Source of the DNA: Bacillota bacterium
GTDB taxonomy: Bacteria > Bacteroidota > Bacteroidia > Bacteroidales > Bacteroidaceae
Direction: 5' to 3'
DNA: 64,000 nt
Assembly (NCBI GenBank): GCA_023664625.1
Contig: JAMPFD010000004.1
Span: 124,001 to 188,000 of the forward strand
Every line of letters begins with the position of its first letter. Position 1 is the stretch's first letter. This document shows positions 53,638-62,811 of this stretch, in pieces. The position numbers and the translations under genes are program-made. The notes under the pieces are model-generated. The model saw only the letters and a list, made by a program, of their open reading frames with translations, searched no databases and had not been told where the DNA came from.

Positions 53638-54075
53638 TTACGCTCTGTCATCAACGTTGTCACCTTCCGTAGGTGCAAGAGACTCTTCAAAATCCGTAAC
53701 TCCTGCATTTACCAGGATATTATACCACTGGATGAGTTTTTTAATGTCACTGTCGTGAACGCGGTCGCGGTCGAATGTCGGGAGAATCTCTCCAAAATAT
53801 TCGCGGAGTTCGGCAGAACTCGCTTTCTTATAGTTCAGGGATGACGGCTTGGAATCTTCTTTCTCACCAAGCGACTTCAGCACCTTCCACAGGGCTATGT
53901 CCTCGTCATCAGTGTACATTGCTATGTCCGCAAGACTTGTAACACGGTCTTTCGCAAATGCAGGAATGCGTCTTTTCGCTGCGTCAAGAGACTCTACAAT
54001 AAGTGTTCCGTTACCGCGGCTGACAAGGCGGTAAAGACCTGGTTTGCCAGAAATGGCGAGAATTGTTTCTTTCAT
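53638..54075 (-). CDS. DUF5606 domain protein
   Basis: 145 aa. Start METILAISGKPGLYRLV-like (MKETILAISGKPGLYRLVSRG) and the segments KRRIPAFAKDRVTSLADIAMYTDD and LREYFGEILPTFDRDRVHDSDIKKLIQWYNIL are typical of this Bacteroidetes-only family. The N-terminal part may be a small barrel, the rest helical. Function unknown. Single gene, downstream of coaE by 317 bp. Confidence 0.88.
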   Translation of the reverse strand: MKETILAISGKPGLYRLVSRGNGTLIVESLDAAKRRIPAFAKDRVTSLADIAMYTDDEDIALWKVLKSLGEKEDSKPSSLNYKKASSAELREYFGEILPTFDRDRVHDSDIKKLIQWYNILVNAGVTDFEESLAPTEGDNVDDRA

Positions 54076-54150
54076 TATCGTCTGTTGTTTTTGTTTATAG
54101 TTATTATTTCTTTAATATGTGTTTTTTGTTCTTGCAATGTGCGGATTTTA

Positions 54151-54282
54151 TTATGCTGATATGAGTCTCTTGCCATAATAATATGCGATCATCATTATAC
54201 TGACATAAAATTCCTGCCATGGTAATATGTAAGCCTTACTATACTAATCTGAGTTTCTTACTTTGGTAATGCAAGGCTTTCA
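54151..54282. repeat. Three degenerate 44-bp tandem repeats
   Basis: Copies start at 54151, 54195 and 54239 (TTATGCTGATATGAG, TTATACTGACATAAA, CTATACTAATCTGAG). Each has a CTTGCCATAATAAT-like middle. Identity is about 55-65% by eye. They fill the gap upstream of the DUF5606 gene, where no promoter is clear. Confidence 0.55.
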
Positions 54283-54340
54283 TAACCTTTATCCGTCTCC
54301 GTCTCATTCATTCATGGTGCAGGATTAACGCGGCAAGTAT

Positions 54341-54385
54341 AAAAAAGTAATGTCGGCTCATAGGAACGATTCTGTCCTACTGCCG
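54341..54385 (-). terminator. Terminator after coaE
   Basis: Minus-strand stem of CGGC / GCCG and TAGGA / TCCTA, followed after 7 nt by TTTTTT. Confidence 0.55.
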
Positions 54386-54392
54386 CTCTTCC

Positions 54393-54953
54393 TTATTGTT
54401 TACGTAACGTTTCCATAAGCACCGCGACCTGGCTGTCGAGATCAGTAATGCCGTCATTGACAATAATATAGTCCGACCGGCGTTCTTTCTCTTCCTGAGG
54501 AATCTGACGGTTTATCCATTCCAGTGCTTTCTCACGTGAGATTCCGTCACGCTGCATCACCCTGTCTATCCTCACTTCCAAAGGTGCGGAGACACAGACA
54601 ACTTTATCCACATTATGCCGGAAGTCTGCCTCAAAGAGTATTGCCGACTCCATCCACTGCATTCCCGAACGCCTGAAATCCTCCGCAACGGCAGGATGGA
54701 CGATACTGTTGACAACCTTATTGTTCTCTTCCGAAGCGAGAAGGAACTGGGCAAGTACGGCCTTGTCAAGCCGGCCGTCAGGAAAGACATCCCTGCCTAC
54801 GGCTTCCGACAGGTGCTGCTGCAATGATTTACAGGAACGCATAAGACGTTTGGCAGAGGCATCACAGTCGAACACCTCCACACCATATTCTCTTAACTTA
54901 CGGCAGACGTAGCTCTTTCCGCTGCCGATTCCTCCTGTCAGTGCGTACTTCAT
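54393..54953 (-). CDS. coaE: Dephospho-CoA kinase
   Basis: 186 aa. Last step of coenzyme A synthesis. P-loop TGGIGSGKSYV at residues 6-16, ESAILFEADF near 102-111 and the lid QRDGISREKALEWINRQ near 133-149. Its start overlaps the ybbR stop by 4 bp (ATGA type), so translation is coupled. Last gene of the nusB-yajC-ybbR-coaE operon. Confidence 0.96.
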   Translation of the reverse strand: MKYALTGGIGSGKSYVCRKLREYGVEVFDCDASAKRLMRSCKSLQQHLSEAVGRDVFPDGRLDKAVLAQFLLASEENNKVVNSIVHPAVAEDFRRSGMQWMESAILFEADFRHNVDKVVCVSAPLEVRIDRVMQRDGISREKALEWINRQIPQEEKERRSDYIIVNDGITDLDSQVAVLMETLRKQ

Positions 54954-55927
54954 TGCTCTATCAGATAATCAACGCTCGGCATCGCAAGGCGGACATTATG
55001 AGCATCACGAGGCGAACGGATAATACGCAGGTTACATTTCTCCGCCGTTCCGTCCGCCGTGGTATTGTAATCAGCAATGACAGTAAACTGAGACACGCCC
55101 AGCTTCTTGTACTGCGACGCACCTATGACATACGACACATCAACCTGGGAAGGGAAAGTGCGCAGAGTTTTTGTCACCGGGACATTTGTCGGTATTATGG
55201 GAACAGATGTCGTCGCCTCAACCATCACATCAGGATAAAGGGTCATCCGTACCTTCTCCGGCACAATCTTCGTGCCTGGAACAGAACGCATACGCACGAC
55301 GGTTGATAGCGTATCCCGTACATTCCGTATATCCTGACGCTCCGTATATACAGCAGTAATGCTGTCAAGTATCTGGGCTGAGCCGTAAACAGTGACATAT
55401 TCCGGACGGAACTGCACTCTGGCAAGGTAATAACTGTCATCAGCACTGACGACACCGAGCACCTTTACCGGCACACGCTTATATTTCCCGTGATTGTAAG
55501 CGAACTCAAGTTTGTCAGGTTTCAAGGACACAAGTTTCGTGGAGCCAGACAACTGCTGTGTCACAAGTTTCTGCAATTCTGAGGAGGTAACCGCTATCTT
55601 ATCCGAAGATTTTGAGTATGCCGAGAACGGAATCTTTACGGGAGGGGTCTGGTTGCGGAACAAGTATGTAGCAACGACAAACCCCTTGTCACGCACCACG
55701 GCACGTATCTGGGGCATGCTGTCCACAAGCACTACGACATTTGCCGGCACTCCTGTCAACTGTACGGGAATCCTGAGCTCACGTTCCATGGTGTCATTCA
55801 GTACAGACATCAGCCAATAGGCCGCACTGAGTACAAGAAAAAACAAGAAAATCAGAAACTCCCTGTTTATTGCACTAAACAGGAAGTCTCTGATAACCTT
55901 TATTATTTGTCGCACTTTCTCCAGCAT
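54950..55927 (-). CDS. YbbR-like domain protein
   Basis: 325 aa. One transmembrane helix at about 22-43, then YbbR-type beta domains (about 50-120, 140-210, 220-300; LRIPVQLTGVPANVVVLVDSMPQIRAVVRDKG). YbbR proteins are often linked to cyclic-di-AMP or cell-wall functions in other phyla, but in Bacteroidetes they sit next to coaE, as here. Function not settled. Confidence 0.85.
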   Translation of the reverse strand: MLEKVRQIIKVIRDFLFSAINREFLIFLFFLVLSAAYWLMSVLNDTMERELRIPVQLTGVPANVVVLVDSMPQIRAVVRDKGFVVATYLFRNQTPPVKIPFSAYSKSSDKIAVTSSELQKLVTQQLSGSTKLVSLKPDKLEFAYNHGKYKRVPVKVLGVVSADDSYYLARVQFRPEYVTVYGSAQILDSITAVYTERQDIRNVRDTLSTVVRMRSVPGTKIVPEKVRMTLYPDVMVEATTSVPIIPTNVPVTKTLRTFPSQVDVSYVIGASQYKKLGVSQFTVIADYNTTADGTAEKCNLRIIRSPRDAHNVRLAMPSVDYLIEQ

Positions 55928-56025
55928 TGAGTATTCCGAGCGTTAAAGATGCCTTGCACTCCGGCGGCCGCACAACGTGCAGTCCGAGTCCTTGGCGTCG
56001 TTTACCGTAACGGTTGCCTGCCGTA

Positions 56026-56331
56026 TTATTTCTGTTCAGGAGCAGCGGCGAAGACGTATGATTTCTCAACCTTTACGGTAACGCCCTTGGCAACCTCGAT
56101 TTCCACGATACCTTCCGTATGGTCAACCTTCTTGACCTCTCCATGAACGCCACCGCCCGTGACGACCTTTGAGCCGACAGCAAGACTGTTCTGGAAGTTG
56201 CGTATTTCCTTTTGTTTCTTCTGCTGAGGACGAATCATAAAGAAATACATTATGGCAAACATCAGCACAAGCATGATAATCATAGAGTAGCTGTTGCCAC
56301 CGGCTGCCTGCGCAGCGAGAATTGTATTCAT
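56026..56331 (-). CDS. yajC: Preprotein translocase accessory subunit YajC
   Basis: 101 aa. Single transmembrane helix about 16-35 (SYSMIIMLVLMFAIMYFFMIRP), then the conserved RPQQKKQKEIRNFQNSLAVGSKVVTGGGVHGEV. Works with SecDF in protein export. Spacing to nusB is 57 bp, to ybbR 98 bp. Confidence 0.95.
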   Translation of the reverse strand: MNTILAAQAAGGNSYSMIIMLVLMFAIMYFFMIRPQQKKQKEIRNFQNSLAVGSKVVTGGGVHGEVKKVDHTEGIVEIEVAKGVTVKVEKSYVFAAAPEQK

Positions 56332-56388
56332 AATCTGTATGTTTTTGTGTTAGTATTCTTAATCTGAAATAGTCCTGACGTCCAACCT

Positions 56389-57327
56389 TTATCTCTCTGC
56401 CAGCGGTTTCAGCATCTTTCCGCTCTCATTAAGATAGCGTGCGATGGAGTCAAGCATGCCGTTGACATACCGCCATGACTTCGGGGTACTGTAGATTTTT
56501 GCGAGGTTAACGTACTCGTTGATGGAGACGGAAACCGGTATTGCCGGGAAGGAAAGCATCTCAGCTATCGCTATCTGCATAATAACCACGTCCATATATG
56601 CCAGTCGCGAGAAGTCCCAATTCTTGGATGTCTGGGTCATATAATGCTGATACTGTTCGGAATTGAGTATGGAGGTACGGAAGAGCTTGACAGCGAAATC
56701 ACGGTCAGACACATCCTTGAACTCAGGCAGCAGTTCCTGTTCGGCACCGTTGCTCTCGGCAAAACGCTTTATTGTCTTTATTACAAAGGTGTCCACAATA
56801 TACTTGTCATCATTCCAGTACAGAGACCTTTCCTCCAGAACTCTGTCGATTTCTTCATTATCCACAACAAAAGCCTTGTACATCTTACGCCACAACTCAC
56901 GGTCACAGGCGTAGTCCGGCTCGTCCTCCGCATTCATGTACTCAGCATAAGCTTCACTTGCCTCTATTCTGTCAAAGACGTTACGTACAGCCGTCACATC
57001 ATCATCCCAAACGAATTTCTGATGTTCACGCCATTCGGAAAGCATGATATTCTCCTCAAGCTGCAATGCAAACTTGTTCAAGGCGAAACGTTCAGAAGGC
57101 TTCGGACCCTCTCCTCGCTCATATCTTGCCTTGGCAATCTCAAAGCGCTGGCGTGCCACATGGGTTACGGCAACCATGAAGTCAAGAAGACAATGGTACA
57201 AGTCATAGGACTTGTCGAGACTGAAAAGCAATTCTTTTTCCGCATTCTCGATATTGCAGTTCCCATTCTGGTAATAAGCGTAGGTCAACTGGACCACCTT
57301 GATTCGTATAAGTTCTCTGTTTATCAT
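56389..57327 (-). CDS. nusB: Transcription antitermination factor NusB (long Bacteroidetes form)
   Basis: 312 aa, twice the E. coli length. The C-terminal half (about 170-300) is the NusB fold with DFSRLAYMDVVIMQIAIAEMLSFPAIPVSVSINEYVNLAKIYSTPKSWRYVNGML. The N-terminal half is the extra helical domain found in this phylum. NusB with NusE binds boxA in rRNA leaders. First gene of the operon, behind a good -7 box at 57393. Confidence 0.93.
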   Translation of the reverse strand: MINRELIRIKVVQLTYAYYQNGNCNIENAEKELLFSLDKSYDLYHCLLDFMVAVTHVARQRFEIAKARYERGEGPKPSERFALNKFALQLEENIMLSEWREHQKFVWDDDVTAVRNVFDRIEASEAYAEYMNAEDEPDYACDRELWRKMYKAFVVDNEEIDRVLEERSLYWNDDKYIVDTFVIKTIKRFAESNGAEQELLPEFKDVSDRDFAVKLFRTSILNSEQYQHYMTQTSKNWDFSRLAYMDVVIMQIAIAEMLSFPAIPVSVSINEYVNLAKIYSTPKSWRYVNGMLDSIARYLNESGKMLKPLAER

Positions 57328-57392
57328 ATCACTATATAATATTATGAGGAATATTTCCCGCGTCTTTTTGTACTGAGTACACTTTTATGTTG

Positions 57393-57423
57393 CAAAAATA
57401 GGCAAAATACTCCATGTATGCAA
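57393..57423 (-). promoter_or_regulatory. nusB operon promoter
   Basis: Minus-strand TTGC (57420-57423), 19-bp spacer, TATTTTTG (57393-57400). Confidence 0.65.
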
Positions 57424-57461
57424 GAAAATTCACACTTTTTCTATGTTTTTTAATATAATCT

Positions 57462-57493
57462 TTTGTAAGGTTCAGAAAAAAGTAGTAATTTTG
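57462..57493 (+). promoter_or_regulatory. L25 promoter
   Basis: TTTG (57462-57465), 20-bp spacer, TAATTTTG (57486-57493). The leader of about 100 nt contains a small hairpin ATGCC / GGCAT (57522-57534). Confidence 0.72.
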
Positions 57494-57599
57494 TCGGGCA
57501 TTTCGCAAAATCTTTCGTGCTATGCCTCGGCATACGCACTGTGTGATGGCGAATTAAGCGACTTAATTTTATTAACTACTTAATTTAGAGTAACACATT

Positions 57600-58190
57600 A
57601 TGTTAGAAATCAACGTAACAGGTCAGGTAAGAAGCGACCTCGGCAAAAAGGCTTCCAAGGACATCCGCAAGCAGGGTCTTGTCCCATGTAACATCTACGG
57701 TGTAAAAAGAGGTGAGAACAACCTTCCTGAGGCACTGTCTTTCACAGCTACATTCTCAGAACTCCGCAAGGCGATCTACACTCCTCACGTATATGTTGTA
57801 AACCTGAACATCGACGGTGTCGAGCACAAGGCTGTCATCAAGGAGCTCCAGTTCCATCCGGTAACAGACGCTCTCCTCCACGTGGACTTCCTCGAGATTA
57901 CAGCTGAGAAACCTGTAACAGTAGGCATTCCTGTTGAGCTCAAGGGTCTTGCCAACGGTGTGCGTAACGGTGGACGTCTTGCTCTCCTTATCCGTCAGAT
58001 CAAGGTTACAGCTGTTTACACAAACATTCCTGAGAAGCTCGTCATCGACGTTACAAGCCTCGAGCTCGGCAAGTCAATCAAAGTTGGCGACCTCCACTTC
58101 GAGGGTCTTGAGTTCGCTACTCCGAAGGAAGTTAACGTATGCTCTGTACAGATGACACGTGCCGCACGTGCCGCTCAGGCTGCTCAGTAA
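57600..58190 (+). CDS. rplY: 50S ribosomal protein L25/general stress protein Ctc
   Basis: 196 aa. The long, two-domain form: L25 N-terminal 5S-rRNA-binding part (about 1-95) plus TL5 C-terminal domain. Codon use favours highly expressed genes. Followed by a terminator. Confidence 0.95.
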   Translation: MLEINVTGQVRSDLGKKASKDIRKQGLVPCNIYGVKRGENNLPEALSFTATFSELRKAIYTPHVYVVNLNIDGVEHKAVIKELQFHPVTDALLHVDFLEITAEKPVTVGIPVELKGLANGVRNGGRLALLIRQIKVTAVYTNIPEKLVIDVTSLELGKSIKVGDLHFEGLEFATPKEVNVCSVQMTRAARAAQAAQ

Positions 58191-58215
58191 TACCGGCCTT
58201 ATACAGAATTCTTAT

Positions 58216-58251
58216 CGGCACCGGGGCATACCGCTTCGGTGCCGTTTTGTT
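58216..58251 (+). terminator. L25 terminator
   Basis: 8-bp stem CGGCACCG / CGGTGCCG followed by TTTTGTTTT. Confidence 0.85.
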
Positions 58252-58358
58252 TTGACCGCACATGCCACGCTCCACAAATATCCATAAAGAACAACATCAT
58301 ACAGGATTCAGGACAGCATACATGCGGCAGGATACAGCATAAAAAGACACACTGTACA

Positions 58359-58922
58359 ATGGACAAATTTCTTATCGCAGGCCTCGGAAATCCCGGGGCG
58401 GAATACCACGAGACACGCCACAACGCCGGATGGATGGTTGTCGACAAGCTCGCGGAAGACCTCGGTGCCACATTCTCGGACAAACGCTACGGCTTCATTG
58501 CCGAGACTTCCATAAAGGGCAGAAAGCTCTTCCTACTGAAACCGACAACCTACATGAACCTCTCCGGCAATGCTGTCCGCTACTGGCTCGAGAAGGAGAA
58601 CATAGCAACGGAACGGCTGCTTGTAGTCGTCGACGAACTGGCTCTGCCACTCGGAAAAATGCGGCTGAAGGGCAACGGCTCCAACGGAGGCCACAACGGC
58701 CTTGGCCATATCCAGCAACTCATAGGACAAAAGTACGCACGGTTGCGCATAGGCATAGGCAACGAGTTCAACAGGGGAGGCCAGGTGGACTATGTACTCG
58801 GGAAATTCCCTGCCGAGGAGCGCGAAATCCTTGACCCGCTCATGGACAATGCCGTTGCCTGCATAAAGTCATTCGTGCTTGCGGGCATAGACATTACAAT
58901 GAATCAGTTCAACAAGAAATAA
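58359..58922 (+). CDS. pth: Peptidyl-tRNA hydrolase
   Basis: 187 aa from ATG 58359 ([25 protein letters not shown] with the catalytic His in TRHNAGW); the open frame upstream runs into the L25 terminator region. [13 protein letters not shown] and [13 protein letters not shown] are also present. It frees tRNA from peptides dropped by the ribosome. The S4 protein follows closely. Confidence 0.96.
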   Translation: MDKFLIAGLGNPGAEYHETRHNAGWMVVDKLAEDLGATFSDKRYGFIAETSIKGRKLFLLKPTTYMNLSGNAVRYWLEKENIATERLLVVVDELALPLGKMRLKGNGSNGGHNGLGHIQQLIGQKYARLRIGIGNEFNRGGQVDYVLGKFPAEEREILDPLMDNAVACIKSFVLAGIDITMNQFNKK

Positions 58923-58944
58923 GGCGTATGTGCCATTTTTGCCT

Positions 58945-59427
58945 ATGGAGAAAAAGCTAAAGCATCAGGATACTGCCCGGCTGGACAAATGGCTATGGGC
59001 TGCACGTATCTTCAAGACCCGTACAGTCGCCGCCAACGCCTGCAAGAACAGCCGTGTCAGCGTGAGCGGTGTGGGAACAGACGGCAACGCTGCCATGAAC
59101 GCCGCATTGGCGAAACCGTCACGGACGGTAAAATGCGGTGAGGTCATTCATGTCAAGAAATCACCGATAATCTACTCTTTCCGCATCCTAAACTGCATAG
59201 AGAACCGTGTAGGTGCCAAACTTATACCGGAGGTCTATGAGAATGTCACTACCGCCAAGCAATATGAGTTGCTGGAGATGTCACGCATATCCGGTTTCAT
59301 AGACCGTCAGCGCGGCACCGGACGACCGACGAAAAAAGAGCGCAGGCAACTTGACGACTTCAACGACATGCCTGTTTTCGGATTCGAAGACGAAGAAGAG
59401 GATGACATCTTCGACTTTGATGAGTAG
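58945..59427 (+). CDS. S4-domain RNA-binding protein (Hsp15-like)
   Basis: 160 aa from ATG 58945 (a GTG 15 bp upstream is less likely). S4 domain about 11-90: ARLDKWLWAARIFKTRTVAANACKNSRVSVSG. C-terminal tail acidic (DEEEDDIFDFDE). Hsp15 homologues bind stalled 50S subunits with peptidyl-tRNA, fitting the place after pth. Confidence 0.9.
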   Translation: MEKKLKHQDTARLDKWLWAARIFKTRTVAANACKNSRVSVSGVGTDGNAAMNAALAKPSRTVKCGEVIHVKKSPIIYSFRILNCIENRVGAKLIPEVYENVTTAKQYELLEMSRISGFIDRQRGTGRPTKKERRQLDDFNDMPVFGFEDEEEDDIFDFDE

Positions 59428-59562
59428 AAATCCGTACAGGCTGACCATACTTGAACGGCAGGCCGGACAATAGACTTGCACAAAGAGCTGCACACGCCCA
59501 TACAATACTGATACTCAACAAAATGCCCACGAGCGGAATCGTTCTCAAAAGAATAATTTGCG

Positions 59563-59663
59563 GAAGGTAACGATTTAGAATACGAAAGGTAACGGTTTGC
59601 AGTATAAAAGGTAACGGTTTACACAGCAAAAGGTAACGATTTAAAATACATGAGGTGACGGTC
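59563..59663. repeat. 22-bp-period palindrome array, 5 units
   Basis: Units start at 59563, 59585, 59607, 59629 and 59651, exactly 22 bp apart: GAAGGTAACGATT, AAAGGTAACGGTT, AAAGGTAACGGTT, AAAGGTAACGATT, TGAGGTGACGGTC. All in the same direction, with half-sites AAAGGT and ACGGTT. The last unit forms the left arm of a long hairpin (59649-59687). Between the S4 gene and the convergent barrel gene. Confidence 0.87.
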
Positions 59664-59687
59664 CGTTGTACAGACCGTCACCTCATG
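59649..59687. terminator. 15-bp hairpin at the end of the array
   Basis: Perfect stem CATGAGGTGACGGTC / GACCGTCACCTCATG with a 9-nt loop. CTTTCATCC follows on the plus strand. It may terminate the S4 gene transcript, but its left arm is also the fifth array unit. Confidence 0.6.
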
Positions 59688-59715
59688 CTTTCATCCACGA
59701 TAGAACAGGAGAATT

Positions 59716-59761
59716 TATAAGTAACCGTATCTATAGTACAAATTAATGTCCAACAGTTACT
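59716..59761. repeat. MITE-like element, short copy 5
   Basis: About 46 bp, left end TAAGTAAC, right part AGTACAAATTAATGTCCAACAGTTAC similar to the right ends of the other copies. It sits 19 bp from the stop codon of the leftward barrel gene. Confidence 0.55.
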
Positions 59762-59779
59762 CCCAAACAGCATCTGCAA

Positions 59780-62728
59780 TTACATCATGCGGCGCGGAGG
59801 CATTCCTCCCCTGCCGCCGTCACGGCTGAAACGACGGTCGTTGAAGTCAGGCCTGCCGCCATCTCCGCCCCCTCCGCTGCGTGCGGCTTTCCCGCCGAAA
59901 GAGTTCACTTTATATATAAGGTGGAACATGACATAGGAGTTTATCGTGTTATATTCCGAGTCCGTACGCTGTGTCGCCGAGATTGCACGGGAAAGGCTTG
60001 ACTGCTTCTTAAGTATGTCATAGAACTGTACGGACAGAGTCAGCGGTTTGCCTTTTAGGAATGACTGCGATATCTGTGCGTTCCATACGAACTCATTTGT
60101 ATTCAACGACGCATCGTTATATCCGCGGCGGGAATTCATGTGTGCATCCGTGGAGAATCCTGTTCCCCAAGGAGCCGTAACCGTCACGTTCATGCCGTAG
60201 TTGAAGTTCCATGTGTCAAGATTCGACTGCGACTGAAGAAGGTTGCGCGTATGCGCGAAGCGCAGTTGTCCGTTCGGCTCCACCTCAAGCCATGAGCTTC
60301 GGTAGCTGACGGACAGACGCTCACCGATTGTTGTGGAACGTGTCGTGTTCTTCATCGTCACATTATCCTGCATGAGATAGGACACATGGTTCTGATAGTT
60401 GATGTTTGTGAACGTATTGATGTTCCATACTCCGGCAGAATCTATGCTGCGGTTGTACATCAGCGCACCGCTGAGATCCCAGTTGCCGTTGATGTTTTCC
60501 GGCTTTGTCTCTCTGCCGCCGGTAGCCTCGTTGTAGCGCACACAGCTGGCAATGCTGTTCTGGGTGACGGAGAAATTTATATGCGTCATCCATGACTGGC
60601 TGTAGCTTGGAGCATAACCGTTATAGAACAGGCGGAAATTATGCTTGAACGACGGTTTCAGATCCGGATTTCCGGTAGAGATGTTCAAAGGGTCGGAATC
60701 ATCGCGGATGTCAAGCAGGTCGGTCATTGAAGGCTGGGTAGTCGTGGCACGGTATGTCGCACGCAACTGGCTGACCTTGGAAATCTTGTAGCGCAAGTCA
60801 AGGGACGGCGCAAAGTTCACCACATTGCGTTTCACGACGGTATCCACACCCTGATATTTGTACTTCAAGGCTGTATGCTGAGGCTGGAACATGAAGCCTA
60901 CGGTATAGTTCCATTTCTTTCCGATTTTTCTCAGCTGCAAGGCACCTTCATGAGTATAGGTGTCATATTCTGACTTCTTTGAGAGCTCTTCGTCAAGATA
61001 ATCCTCAATGTCGGGGTATCCGTTGAGACGGCCGAGATATGTCTCCCAATCCCTGTAGACCGGCATGACAAGCTCATAACCTGTTATATTAGAATAGTCG
61101 TAAGTGCTGCGGTCACTCTTCGACTTAGAGTATTTGAACGAGTATGTTGCCTGCAGGAACATCTGCTTTCCCAAAGGCTCAGAGTATGTTCCTTTGAGAG
61201 TATAGCCGTATGTCTTTGTAGGAGTAAGGTTGTATCTGTTTATGCTGTATTCATTCTTGTTCACGTTGTCACCATTCGCAGCAAGATAGTCAAAGATTGT
61301 GACATCCTGGAGACTTGTGCTCTTGGAATCGCCGTCGCTGTAGTTGACATCCGCGCGGAATGTCACATTACGCCCCCTGTTGCCAAGCTTACGGTTGAAC
61401 TGGAACATGCCTGTCGCTTTCGTTGTCTTGCTGTATGACAGAGAGCTGGCTTTCTTTGAGTTCACCAGTTCGCCAAGCTGCTCAAGCTTTTCCATGCCCT
61501 CATCAGAGAGAGGGTCGCCGACACTTTCGTAAGGGTCGGCATTGAAGGTCGCATCCGCAGAACTTGAGGCATTGTCAGACTTGGAGATGGATACATTCGG
61601 ACGGAACATGATGTTTGTCATCGTATCAGGAGACCATTCGAGGCGCATCTGTGCATTCCAGGAATCTCCGCGGGAGAAGGACTGCGAACGGGAATTGCCG
61701 AAGGACTGCACCGTACTGAGGAAGCTTTCCGTAGACTTGCTTGTCCATACGTCACTGTCACTGTGGTTCCAGCGCACGGAACCGTCAATGGTCAGAATCT
61801 TGGCATTCTGATAGTTCACGTTGAAGCCCAACATCTTACGTGCGCTGAGACCGTTGTTGACACCTCCGAAGCGCATACCGCCACCGCCTCCGGGGAAACC
61901 TTTGTCACCGGTATTGTTGGCACTTCCGAAACCCATAATCTTCAGATTATCCTTCATATATGCTACCATGCCACGCTCGGCATAACGGCTGTCGGTACCT
62001 ATGGCGAAGTCAAAATTTCCCATAAAGCCTTTATTCATACCGCGCTTGATACCGAAATCGAGGACAGTCTCCTCCTCTCCGTCGTCAATTCCTGTGACAC
62101 GGGCGAGATCAGACTTACGGTCGTAGGACTTCACCTTATCAATAATGGAGGTAGGGAGATTCTTCAAGGCTGTCTCAGTATCACCTGTCATAAATTCCTT
62201 GCCGTCGACAAGAATCTTCTTCACCTCCTTGCCGTTCATGGTTATGGTACCGTCATCGCTGACCTGCGCACCGGGGAGGCGCTTCACCAGTTCTTCTATG
62301 ACAGAGCCTTCGGGAGTATGATATGCTGCGGCGTTGTATACAAAGGTGTCCTCCTTGACAGTCATCTTTGCCGCCTGTCCGCTGACGATTGCTTCCTTGA
62401 GCATTACGGCATCAAGAGTCAGCATTATCTGACCGAGAGAGACATTAGTTCCTTTCACCTGTACAGGCTTGACGAGGGTCTTATAGCCCACACTTGTGAC
62501 TTTCAGAAGATAGTTCCCGTCACTTGGAGCCGTTACCGTGAACTTACCGTCAATATCGGAGATGACTCCCTTGACAAAGGAGCTATCTCTTTTCAGCAGC
62601 GAGACAGTTGCCTGTGCGACACCGTCCTTAGTGTCTTTGTCAACGAATGTTCCGCTGACAGCTTTCTGTGCCATGACGTTTATGGCAGCAAAAAGGCAGA
62701 TGAACATCAAAAAAAGTATTTTCTTCAT
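59780..62728 (-). CDS. TonB-receptor-like outer membrane barrel protein
   Basis: 982 aa. Signal peptide about 1-20. Carboxypeptidase-regulatory-like domain about 24-105 (VSGTFVDKDTKDGVAQATVSLLKRD). Plug region about 115-230 (SVIEELVKRLPGAQVSDDGTITMNGKEVKKILVDGKEFMTGD). Long C-terminal barrel of the outer-membrane beta-barrel 3 type, then a Gly/Arg/Asp tail (RSGGGGDGGRPDFNDRRFSRDGGRGG). These proteins look like TonB-dependent receptors without a canonical plug signature. The start is 5 nt after the U run of a terminator-like hairpin (62734-62772), so the gene may be controlled by readthrough. Confidence 0.88.
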   Translation of the reverse strand: MKKILFLMFICLFAAINVMAQKAVSGTFVDKDTKDGVAQATVSLLKRDSSFVKGVISDIDGKFTVTAPSDGNYLLKVTSVGYKTLVKPVQVKGTNVSLGQIMLTLDAVMLKEAIVSGQAAKMTVKEDTFVYNAAAYHTPEGSVIEELVKRLPGAQVSDDGTITMNGKEVKKILVDGKEFMTGDTETALKNLPTSIIDKVKSYDRKSDLARVTGIDDGEEETVLDFGIKRGMNKGFMGNFDFAIGTDSRYAERGMVAYMKDNLKIMGFGSANNTGDKGFPGGGGGMRFGGVNNGLSARKMLGFNVNYQNAKILTIDGSVRWNHSDSDVWTSKSTESFLSTVQSFGNSRSQSFSRGDSWNAQMRLEWSPDTMTNIMFRPNVSISKSDNASSSADATFNADPYESVGDPLSDEGMEKLEQLGELVNSKKASSLSYSKTTKATGMFQFNRKLGNRGRNVTFRADVNYSDGDSKSTSLQDVTIFDYLAANGDNVNKNEYSINRYNLTPTKTYGYTLKGTYSEPLGKQMFLQATYSFKYSKSKSDRSTYDYSNITGYELVMPVYRDWETYLGRLNGYPDIEDYLDEELSKKSEYDTYTHEGALQLRKIGKKWNYTVGFMFQPQHTALKYKYQGVDTVVKRNVVNFAPSLDLRYKISKVSQLRATYRATTTQPSMTDLLDIRDDSDPLNISTGNPDLKPSFKHNFRLFYNGYAPSYSQSWMTHINFSVTQNSIASCVRYNEATGGRETKPENINGNWDLSGALMYNRSIDSAGVWNINTFTNINYQNHVSYLMQDNVTMKNTTRSTTIGERLSVSYRSSWLEVEPNGQLRFAHTRNLLQSQSNLDTWNFNYGMNVTVTAPWGTGFSTDAHMNSRRGYNDASLNTNEFVWNAQISQSFLKGKPLTLSVQFYDILKKQSSLSRAISATQRTDSEYNTINSYVMFHLIYKVNSFGGKAARSGGGGDGGRPDFNDRRFSRDGGRGGMPPRRMM

Positions 62729-62733
62729 AACAT

Positions 62734-62772
62734 AAAAAAAGTGTTTACACCCTTATTAGATGTAAACACTTT
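62734..62772 (-). terminator. Terminator-like hairpin abutting the barrel gene start
   Basis: Minus-strand stem AGTGTTTACA / TGTAAACACT, extended by A-U pairs, with an 11-nt loop, then UUUUUUU, ending 5 nt before the ATG at 62728. Upstream on this strand lies the pectinesterase-like gene (stop at 62812). Confidence 0.75.
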
Positions 62773-62811
62773 ACTGAAAGTTTAAATTTGTCCTTAGTTT
62801 TTTTTATTGCC

